From NCBI GenBank assembly GCA_937876865.1, contig CALEFF010000080.1, positions 1-8,661 on the forward strand: 8,661 bases of DNA, written 5' to 3'. Made by a program: the position numbers and the translations under genes. This document shows, piece by piece, positions 1-5,582 of the stretch; within the stretch, counting starts at the first letter, position 1, and every line of letters begins with the position of its first letter. Below the pieces are notes generated by a model. It did not search any database. It was not told the origin of the DNA and saw only the letters and a list, made by a program, of their open reading frames with translations. This DNA comes from an uncultured Bacteroidales bacterium. Lineage in GTDB: Bacteria > Bacteroidota > Bacteroidia > Bacteroidales > P3.

Positions 1-84
1 TTTTATGCCTTGAAGTCAAAGAAAGAAATTAGTAAATCGCCATTTGGGACTTGGGAAAAGAAAGTAAACGTAAAAAACCGATGA
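1..84 (+). CDS. 3' end of an unidentified CDS entering from the left edge
   Basis: Frame 1 is open from the window edge to a TGA at 82-84 and encodes 27 residues ending TWEKKVNVKNR. The other two forward frames hit stops within the first 30 bases. The peptide is hydrophilic and lysine-rich with an SPFGTW segment, which is plausible for a protein C-terminus, but no family can be recognised from so little. It ends 31 nt before the start of the next lipoprotein gene, so it may be the upstream member of the same operon. No terminator or TAnnTTTG box is visible in the gap. It could also be chance open frame in A-rich DNA. Confidence 0.4.
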   Translation, partial: FYALKSKKEISKSPFGTWEKKVNVKNR

Positions 85-115
85 GTCAATGGGATATAAC
101 CGACAAAAAATTAAA

Positions 116-652
116 ATGAAAAAACTATCTGTAATAGTAATTGCACTTGTAAGTTTAATAATTATTACGTCTTGTTCTTCAAGTCGTTCTTTAATTCCTA
201 AAGCTGTAAACACGGTAAAAACAGTTTCATTTCAAGAACTTAATTTAACAAATAAAGATTATAGCATTCTTGATCGTGTAGAAGTATCAGCTACACTTCT
301 TGTTGATATATCACCAAATTCTTATACTATACACGATGAAGAAAACTCGTTTAGACTACTTTACACTAAAAATAAAGACATGATAACTTTAAAGCAATAT
401 GAAGGAGTGGTTCGTGCTGGGTATTTAGCACAAGATTATCAAACAGTGAATCTAGAATCTCCTGAAGATATTGTTAGAAGATTAGCTATATATCGATTAA
501 TCAATTTAGTAAAAGAACAAGGAGGTGATGGAATTATTGAACCAATTATTTCAACTAACATAGAAGAGAAAAAAACTAGTTGGAATAATAGTACAATAAT
601 TTTAAATACTACTGTATCGGGTAAAGTTGTTGTGTTAAAAACATCAAAATAA
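116..652 (+). CDS. Small secreted lipoprotein of unknown function
   Basis: The product is 178 residues. I chose the ATG at 116 because it gives a classic type II signal peptide: MKK, a hydrophobic core at residues 4-17, then ITSC with the lipidated cysteine at C20. The ATG at 89 would put nine polar residues in front of this signal. The mature part begins SSSR and has no acidic residue at +2, so retention or surface display cannot be settled. Residues 39-65 (FQELNLTNKDYSILDRVEVS) and 117-145 (a helix-forming DIVRRLAIYRLINLVKEQ followed by GGDGIIEP) resemble small Bacteroidota lipoproteins and YbjQ-like proteins, in which an alanine- or leucine-rich helix precedes a G-A/G-D-A/G-I-I strand. This resemblance is my inference. 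The stop lies 10 nt before the next lipoprotein gene, so the two are probably co-transcribed and may work together at the envelope. No enzymatic motif is visible. Confidence 0.85.
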   Translation: MKKLSVIVIALVSLIIITSCSSSRSLIPKAVNTVKTVSFQELNLTNKDYSILDRVEVSATLLVDISPNSYTIHDEENSFRLLYTKNKDMITLKQYEGVVRAGYLAQDYQTVNLESPEDIVRRLAIYRLINLVKEQGGDGIIEPIISTNIEEKKTSWNNSTIILNTTVSGKVVVLKTSK

Positions 653-662
653 AAATTGTATT

Positions 663-1631
663 ATGAAATATAGATTAAACAATTTATTAATTTTAATTGC
701 GTGTTCCTTTCTAATGTTTTCTTGCGTAATGCAACAACCTACTTCGCAAGTAAATGTTGCACCAAAAGTTATTAACTTAGATCTTGTAGCGAAGTTCCAA
801 GAAAACTTATTTGTTAATTTGGATTACGGAATAAAAGTTAATGTAAACGACAAAAGAAGTAATTTTAAAATTTTGCATAAACATGACAACTATGTAACTT
901 CTTTACCGAACGTAAATGTATATCCAGATGTAAAAAGTTTTACTAATGAAAGTATAAGAAGATATATGAGAACTATGGGCTTTAAATTAGATAGCGATAT
1001 TTCTTCTGACTATTTTATGAATATAGATATTAAATTATTTAATGTAAGCTTTTTGAATGGTATTGGTTGGTCGGCAGTTGTAAATTTGGACATATCTGTT
1101 TTTGATCACAATAATAGACAGGTTTATCCAACAACAAGTGTTACAGGAAGAGCATCAAGGGCTGGTAATGGCAATGATTATTCTATTGCATCAAATACTG
1201 TTAATAATGCTTATGCTAACGCTTTGGAAGATATAGATTGGAATCGTATAGCATATTTACTAAAACGCAGTAATTCTCCTGCAAATGAAAAAGACAAAAA
1301 AGTTGTAGGAGACGGTTCTACTGCATTAGAGCATTTAGTATTATCTTGGGAAGTTACTTCAAGACCATTAGGTGCAGATGTGTATTGGAGAGTTATTTCT
1401 TCAACTCCTGAGGTTAAAAATAGCAATAAGAATTACAAAGGAACAACTCCTTACGAAGCAACAGAATCTTTTGATATAAAAGGATTATCTTACAATAATT
1501 CAGGTGACGTTCAAATAGAAATAACTTGTGAAAAACCTGGATATTTAACACAACGTAAGGTTTTTAATTTGCGTGCTGCAATTGATCAAAAATCTATCAA
1601 TGCTCATTTCACTCTTGTAAAGGAAGAGTAG
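663..1631 (+). CDS. Lipoprotein with YajG-like N-terminal region and PEGA-like C-terminal domain
   Basis: The product is 322 residues. The signal peptide spans residues 1-20, and MFSC puts the lipidated cysteine at C21. An alternative LIAC at C14 is less likely because the hydrophobic core would be short. Residues about 38-200 look like the YajG/LptE-type envelope lipoprotein fold: a beta strand ending VNDKR at 61-65, an amphipathic helix at 91-105, alternating beta strands at 117-150, and a final helix (NNAYANALEDIDWNRIAYLL, 181-200). Residues about 228-318 look like a PEGA-type beta sandwich, with SRPLGADVYWRV, then GTTPYEA at 260-266, then a strand with KPGY at 291-294. A lysine/aspartate-rich linker (202-218) joins the halves. 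PEGA domains are associated with surface or peptidoglycan-proximal proteins. Both domain calls rest on visible patterns, not a search. It is the second gene of an apparent lipoprotein pair and ends just before a terminator hairpin. Confidence 0.85.
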   Translation: MKYRLNNLLILIACSFLMFSCVMQQPTSQVNVAPKVINLDLVAKFQENLFVNLDYGIKVNVNDKRSNFKILHKHDNYVTSLPNVNVYPDVKSFTNESIRRYMRTMGFKLDSDISSDYFMNIDIKLFNVSFLNGIGWSAVVNLDISVFDHNNRQVYPTTSVTGRASRAGNGNDYSIASNTVNNAYANALEDIDWNRIAYLLKRSNSPANEKDKKVVGDGSTALEHLVLSWEVTSRPLGADVYWRVISSTPEVKNSNKNYKGTTPYEATESFDIKGLSYNNSGDVQIEITCEKPGYLTQRKVFNLRAAIDQKSINAHFTLVKEE

Positions 1632-1644
1632 AGAAATAAAAAGA

Positions 1645-1689
1645 AAAACGCTCGTGAGTCTTAGTTTTATTTTGACAAACGAGCGTTTT
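1645..1689. terminator. Bidirectional intrinsic terminator between convergent transcription units
   Basis: AAAACGCTCGT (1645-1655) pairs perfectly with ACGAGCGTTTT (1679-1689), giving an 11-bp stem with a 23-nt loop. The + strand continues into a T-rich run (TTTTATTATTTCC). The minus strand continues into TTTTTCTTTTTATTTC, so the hairpin can end both the lipoprotein transcript, which stops at 1631, and the lipA transcript, which stops at 1712. Confidence 0.8.
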
Positions 1690-1711
1690 ATTATTTCCTT
1701 TCTTTGACTTA

Positions 1712-2581
1712 TTATTTCTTTATCTTCGCATCAATAAATGTTTTCTCTGCCATATAAGAAGAACGCACCAAAGGACCGCTTTCAACGTTGTCAAATCCTA
1801 AGGACATTCCTATTTCCTTATATTTATTGAATTGTTCTGGTGTTACATATTCAATAACAGGAATATGTTTGTGTGTTGGTTGAAGATATTGTCCTATTGT
1901 AAGCAAGCGAACGCCTACTTTTCTTACATCTTTCATCAATTCCACTACTTCTTCTTCTGTTTCGCCTAAGCCAACCATTATTCCTGTTTTTGCAATCAAG
2001 CCTGCTTGTGAGGCAAGTTCAAGAACTTTTAGACTGACATCATATTTTGCTCGGCTACGTGTTTGATTTGAAAGACGTTTTACTGTTTCCATATTATGCC
2101 CAAACACATCTGGTTTTGCATCAAAAACAATTTTCAATAGATTTTCATCACCATCAAAATCCGGTGTTAAGACTTCTATTGTTGTATTAGGATTTAATTT
2201 TCTTGTTTCTTCTATTGTCTTTGCCCAATGACTTGCACTTTTGTCTTCTAAGTCATCTCTATCCACAGAAGTAATAACACAATGTTTTAATTTCATAAGA
2301 TTGACAGAGTTTGCAATCTTTTGTGGTTCGTTTTCGTCCAATGGCATTGGTACTCCTGTTTTTGTTGCACAGAACTTACAACTTCTTGTACAAATATCAC
2401 CAGAAATCATAAAAGTTGCAGTGCCTATACTCCAACATTGACCTATATTTGGGCATTTTCCACTCGAACAAATTGTGTGAAGTTTGTTTAATTCTACTAT
2501 TTTTTTTACTTTGGGATAGTTTTCGCCTGTTTCGAGTTTAATTTTCAACCATTCCGGTTTGCGTTGAGGTTTGTTGCTCAT
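1712..2581 (-). CDS. lipA: Lipoyl synthase (radical SAM)
   Basis: The product is 289 residues, a normal length for LipA. It inserts two sulfurs into protein-bound octanoyl chains to make lipoyl cofactor for the 2-oxoacid dehydrogenases and glycine cleavage system, in the cytoplasm. All hallmark residues are present. The auxiliary cluster CX4CX5C is C38, C43, C49. The radical SAM CX3CX2C is C64, C68, C71. The C-terminal RSSY motif that ligates the auxiliary cluster is at 273-276. The N-terminal PEWLKIKL...GENY block (9-22) is conserved in the family and leaves only M1 as a sensible start. That start lies inside rnc, giving a 44-nt overlap in a different frame, so translation is probably coupled to RNase III. 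It is the last gene of the acpP-fabF-rnc-lipA unit, and the shared hairpin at 1645-1689 follows it. The substrate chain comes from octanoyl-ACP, which ties it to acpP and fabF. No octanoyltransferase (lipB) is seen here. Confidence 0.97.
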   Translation of the reverse strand: MSNKPQRKPEWLKIKLETGENYPKVKKIVELNKLHTICSSGKCPNIGQCWSIGTATFMISGDICTRSCKFCATKTGVPMPLDENEPQKIANSVNLMKLKHCVITSVDRDDLEDKSASHWAKTIEETRKLNPNTTIEVLTPDFDGDENLLKIVFDAKPDVFGHNMETVKRLSNQTRSRAKYDVSLKVLELASQAGLIAKTGIMVGLGETEEEVVELMKDVRKVGVRLLTIGQYLQPTHKHIPVIEYVTPEQFNKYKEIGMSLGFDNVESGPLVRSSYMAEKTFIDAKIKK

Positions 2582-3296
2582 TTTCTAAAATCTTTTTTAA
2601 TGTTTTTTCTGCGGCAAGTTGTTCTGCTGCTTTAATTGAGTAGTCTTCTGCTTGCTCTTGCGGCTGTTCGTCAATCAAAACTTGAACTACATAGTGCATT
2701 CTATGATTTTCATATTTTGATTCAACTACTTCAAAGGATATTTTTTTTCTGTTTTTTTGACACCAATCTATTACTTTACTCTTATAATTCCACGTTGTAT
2801 TCTCCAATTCATCTATGTCAAGATGTATGGAAAATATCTTTTTAGTTAAAATCTTATATGTGAAATTATAACCTCTATCTAAATAGATTGCACCAACCAA
2901 TGCTTCAAAAGCATCGCCGTTTACAGAACTATAATTAGAGCAATGCATCGCTCTATTATATTCTATAAGATTACTTAAACCTATTTTTACGGAAAGTTTG
3001 TTCAAAGAAGCACGACTAACAATTTTTGAACGCATTTCAGTTAAGAATCCTTCACCTTTGAGAGGATATTTTTTGAAAAGAAACTCTCCTACAATAGTGC
3101 TAAGGACGGTGTCGCCAAGATACTCCAACCTTTCATTATTTAACTTATTTCCTTTACTATCTTTTAAGGAACAAGATTTATGTACAAGGCTGAGTTTATA
3201 AATAGAAATATTCTTAGGCCTACACCCAAGAATATTTCTCAAAAACTTTAGAAGTTCTTTATCTTCTTTTTTTATGCCTCTCTTGACAAGAAACAT
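2538..3296 (-). CDS. rnc: Ribonuclease III
   Basis: The product is 252 residues. It is a double-stranded-RNA endonuclease for rRNA and mRNA processing. The catalytic domain carries the signature NERLEYLGD at 54-62. By alignment to the family, the metal and catalytic positions are E55, E58, D62, E82 (in GEGFLTEMR), D128 and E131 (in GDAFEALVGAIYLD), so the active site is intact. A C-terminal double-stranded-RNA-binding domain spans roughly 166-236 and ends in KAAEQLAAEKTLKKI. Its usual GxGxSKK loop is degenerate (AEDYSIK), which is common among Bacteroidota. The tail after KKIL, about 14 polar residues, is encoded by the part that overlaps lipA and is probably not structurally constrained. The start is 3 nt after the fabF stop, so the genes are tightly coupled. 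The acpP-fabF-rnc order is a recurring Bacteroidota arrangement. Confidence 0.96.
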   Translation of the reverse strand: MFLVKRGIKKEDKELLKFLRNILGCRPKNISIYKLSLVHKSCSLKDSKGNKLNNERLEYLGDTVLSTIVGEFLFKKYPLKGEGFLTEMRSKIVSRASLNKLSVKIGLSNLIEYNRAMHCSNYSSVNGDAFEALVGAIYLDRGYNFTYKILTKKIFSIHLDIDELENTTWNYKSKVIDWCQKNRKKISFEVVESKYENHRMHYVVQVLIDEQPQEQAEDYSIKAAEQLAAEKTLKKILENEQQTSTQTGMVEN

Positions 3297-3299
3297 TTT

Positions 3300-4547
3300 T
3301 TATTCGTATTTCTTAAATGCAAGACATGCATTGTGTCCACCAAATCCGAATGTATTACTTAAAGCTCCTTTTATTTCTCTCTTTTGTGCCTTTCCAAAAG
3401 TAAAATTCAATTGAGGAATTTCAGGATCGTCAGTAAAGTGATTTATTGTTGGAGGAACGATGCCGTTATACACTGCAAGCACAGTTGCAATCGCTTCTAT
3501 TGCTCCCGCAGCCCCTAACAAGTGTCCTGTCATACTCTTTGTAGAGTTGATATTTATGTTTTTCGCATGTTCTCCGAAAAGTTTTTCAATCGCACTTATT
3601 TCTGCGATATCACCAAGTGGAGTAGAAGTTCCGTGAGTGTTGATATGATGAATATCTTCCAAAGCAAGATTTGCTTCTCTCAATGCTTCTTTCATCGCAT
3701 TCATTGCTCCTCTTCCCTCAGGGTGAGGTGCAGTCATGTGATGTGCATCAGCAGTAAGTCCTGCTCCACAAATTTCTGCATATATCTTTGCTCCACGTGC
3801 TATTGCATGCTCATAACTTTCTAAAATCAAGGCTCCTGCTCCTTCTCCTAAGACAAATCCATCTCTATCTTTGTCAAAAGGACGTGAAGCTGTTGAAGGA
3901 TCATCATTTCTTTGAGAAATAGCGTGCATAGAACTGAATCCGCCAACTCCTGCCTCAGAAATAGCTGCTTCACTACCACCACAAACCATTAAATCTGCTT
4001 TTCCTGTCTTTATATACATAAAAGCATCTGCAATAGCATTAGCGGAAGAAGCACAAGCTGAAACTGTTGCAAAGTTAGGTCCTCTTAAATCATATTTAAT
4101 TGAAATATGACCAGCACAAATGTCTGCGATCATTTTTGGAATGAAGAATGGGCTAAATCTTAAAGCTCCATCACCCTTTGCAAACGATGTTATTTCTTCT
4201 TGGAAAGTGATTATACCACCAATTCCAGAAGCCCAAATAACACCAGCTCTATCTTTATCAAGATTTTCCAAGTTGATACCAGAATCAGTCATTGCTTGAT
4301 CGGCAGCAACTATACCATATTGAGCAAATTTATCGTATTTTCTTATTTCCTTTCTGTCGAAAAACTTATTGCCATCGAAGTTTTTCAATTCACAAGCAAA
4401 CTGTGTTTTAGCTTGTGAAGCATCAAAATGAGTTATAGGGGCAGCTCCACTTACTCCATTAACAAGTCCATTCCAATATTCTTCAATATTGTTTCCTATT
4501 GGAGTAAGTGCACCTAACCCTGTAACGACAACACGTCTCATTTCCAT
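3300..4547 (-). CDS. fabF: Beta-ketoacyl-ACP synthase II
   Basis: The product is 415 residues, the usual family length. It condenses malonyl-ACP with acyl-ACP in type II fatty-acid elongation in the cytoplasm. The catalytic triad is intact: nucleophile C165 in TVSACASSAN, H305 in NTHGTSTPLGD, and H342 with K337 in STKSMTGHLLGAAGA. The C-terminal NTFGFGGHN motif with the gating phenylalanine is at 398-406. Residue numbers run two above the E. coli enzyme. An in-frame ATG two codons in, at 4541, would give MRRVVVTGLG, which matches the family's usual N-terminus, so either start is possible. The gene lies 12 nt after acpP and 3 nt before rnc, clearly within one operon. Its partner is the acyl carrier protein encoded immediately upstream. 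Confidence 0.97.
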   Translation of the reverse strand: MEMRRVVVTGLGALTPIGNNIEEYWNGLVNGVSGAAPITHFDASQAKTQFACELKNFDGNKFFDRKEIRKYDKFAQYGIVAADQAMTDSGINLENLDKDRAGVIWASGIGGIITFQEEITSFAKGDGALRFSPFFIPKMIADICAGHISIKYDLRGPNFATVSACASSANAIADAFMYIKTGKADLMVCGGSEAAISEAGVGGFSSMHAISQRNDDPSTASRPFDKDRDGFVLGEGAGALILESYEHAIARGAKIYAEICGAGLTADAHHMTAPHPEGRGAMNAMKEALREANLALEDIHHINTHGTSTPLGDIAEISAIEKLFGEHAKNININSTKSMTGHLLGAAGAIEAIATVLAVYNGIVPPTINHFTDDPEIPQLNFTFGKAQKREIKGALSNTFGFGGHNACLAFKKYE

Positions 4548-4559
4548 AGTGAAATGAAA

Positions 4560-4796
4560 TTATTTAGCGTTGTTTTCGATGTATGCGATAGCATCACCAA
4601 CAGTTGCTATCTTTTCAGCTTGATCATCTGGTATAGAAATGTTAAATTCTTTTTCTAATTCCATGATCAATTCAACAGTGTCTAATGAATCTGCTCCTAA
4701 ATCACTTGTAAAGTTTGCTTCTGGAGTAACTTGACTTTCATCTACACCTAGCTTATCAACTACGATAGCTATCACTTTTGTTGTTATTTCAGACAT
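4560..4796 (-). CDS. acpP: Acyl carrier protein
   Basis: The product is 78 residues, the standard ACP length. It carries growing acyl chains on a 4'-phosphopantetheine attached to S37 in the invariant LGADSLDTVEL motif (33-43). The protein is acidic and helical, with the recognition helix after the DSL motif (ELIMELEKEFNISIPD). I start it at the ATG at 4796 (MSEITTKVI). The open frame extends upstream to another ATG at 4859, but that extension would encode an atypical MPNWSFFCYF segment, and the promoter box at 4829-4836 lies inside it. It is the first gene of the operon with fabF, rnc and lipA, divergent from purN. High expression would be expected for this gene; the sequence shows only a good promoter match. 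Confidence 0.97.
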   Translation of the reverse strand: MSEITTKVIAIVVDKLGVDESQVTPEANFTSDLGADSLDTVELIMELEKEFNISIPDDQAEKIATVGDAIAYIENNAK

Positions 4797-4828
4797 ATCT
4801 ATAAAGTTTTTATAATTAAACCGATTTG

Positions 4829-4859
4829 CAAAATAACAAAAAAAACTCCAATTGGGCAA
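4829..4859 (-). promoter_or_regulatory. Candidate Bacteroidota-type promoter for the acpP operon
   Basis: Read on the minus strand, TTG (4857-4859) and TTATTTTG (4829-4836) are separated by 20 nt. They resemble the phylum's -33 TTG and -7 TAnnTTTG elements, with one mismatch in the -7 box. The box continues into CAAATC, as the purN box does. The predicted transcript would have a leader of roughly 25 nt before the acpP ATG at 4796. A second minus-strand match, TATTTTTG at 4937-4944, exists further upstream but has no good -33 partner. Confidence 0.55.
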
Positions 4860-4919
4860 GTAAACAAAGAGAAATGATAACCCTTGATTAACTAAATACT
4901 TGTATTATAATAATTTAAG

Positions 4920-4964
4920 AAAATGCTGTTTTAATACAAAAATAAGCAAAAAATGCTGTTTTAA
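4920..4964. repeat. Exact 15-bp direct repeat pair in the acpP/purN intergenic region
   Basis: AAAATGCTGTTTTAA occurs at 4920-4934 and again at 4950-4964, a centre-to-centre distance of exactly 30 bp, near three helical turns. Each copy has AAAA/TTTT half-arms around TGCTG. The downstream copy ends 10 bp before the purN -7 box at 4975-4982, so it overlaps the expected -33 region. This placement suggests an operator for a dimeric regulator, but no regulator is identified and the function is inference. Confidence 0.55.
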
Positions 4965-4974
4965 ATGAAAATAT

Positions 4975-4982
4975 TATTTTTG
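4975..4982 (+). promoter_or_regulatory. Candidate -7 promoter element for purN
   Basis: TATTTTTG matches the Bacteroidota TAnnTTTG -7 element and is followed by CAAATC, the same extension seen at the acpP box. It lies 32 nt before the purN ATG, which would leave a short leader. No TTG -33 box sits at the usual distance; a 15-bp repeat copy occupies that position instead, which might mean activator dependence. Confidence 0.5.
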
Positions 4983-5014
4983 CAAATCTAAGAATTAAAT
5001 ATATTTTTCAAAAA

Positions 5015-5581
5015 ATGAAACGATTAGCAGTGTTTGCATCAGGAAGCGGAACAAATTTCCAACAAATATGTGAATATTTTATAGAAAAGAATAGCGATAT
5101 AAAAATAGAATTGCTTGTAGTAAATAAAGCGAATGCCTACGTTGTTGAACGTGCAAAGCAATTAAATGTAAAGAGTGTGTACTTTAATCGCGAGGATTTT
5201 TATTCTTCCGATAAAGTTGTAGAATGCCTTTTAGAAAATCAAATAGATTTCATTGTACTTGCAGGATTCCTTTGGCTCGTACCAAGCAATATATTAAAGA
5301 ATTATGAAAATAAAATAATAAACATTCACCCTGCTTTATTACCTAAGTATGGTGGCAAAGGAATGCACGGACATCATGTTCACCAAGCCGTAATTGCTGC
5401 AAAGGAACAAGAATCTGGAATAACAATTCATTATGTTAATGAAAAATATGATGAAGGCAATATAATATTTCAAGCAAAATGTTCAATCACTCCTGAGGAT
5501 ACTGCCGATAGTTTAGCAGAAAAAATCCATTTATTAGAGAAAGAACATTTTCCAAAGGTGATTGACAACTTGCTTTCTTAG
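5015..5581 (+). CDS. purN: Phosphoribosylglycinamide formyltransferase (GAR transformylase)
   Basis: The product is 188 residues, the compact form common in Bacteroidota. It transfers the formyl group of 10-formyltetrahydrofolate to glycinamide ribonucleotide, the third step of de novo purine synthesis (cytoplasmic). The phosphate-binding ASGSGTNFQ loop is at 8-16. The catalytic residues are N103 and H105 in NIHPALLPKYGG and D146 in KYDEGNIIFQ. The folate-site segment VLAGFLWLVP is at 81-90. It starts with MKRLAVFASG, the normal family N-terminus, 32 nt after a TAnnTTTG promoter element. It diverges from acpP, an arrangement often seen in this phylum. Its TAG stop is one base from the stop of the convergent barrel gene, so there is no separate terminator and its transcript must run antisense into that gene. 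Confidence 0.96.
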   Translation: MKRLAVFASGSGTNFQQICEYFIEKNSDIKIELLVVNKANAYVVERAKQLNVKSVYFNREDFYSSDKVVECLLENQIDFIVLAGFLWLVPSNILKNYENKIINIHPALLPKYGGKGMHGHHVHQAVIAAKEQESGITIHYVNEKYDEGNIIFQAKCSITPEDTADSLAEKIHLLEKEHFPKVIDNLLS

Positions 5582-5582
5582 T

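Noticed and set aside
89..115. Upstream ATG for the first lipoprotein
   Set aside because: It would add nine polar residues before a complete signal peptide. The ATG at 116 gives a normal MKK lipoprotein signal.
2538..2581. Frameshift or assembly error causing the rnc/lipA overlap
   Set aside because: Both proteins are complete with all catalytic motifs. The overlap only affects the variable RNase III tail, so a real overlap is the simpler reading.
3522..3824. 100-residue + strand frame inside fabF
   Set aside because: It is opposite conserved catalytic regions of FabF (H305, K337 and H342), is cysteine/serine-rich, and has no supporting start signals.
4797..4859. N-terminal extension of acpP starting at 4859
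   Set aside because: The extra residues are unlike any acyl carrier protein, and the candidate -7 box falls within them. The internal ATG at 4796 gives the exact family length.
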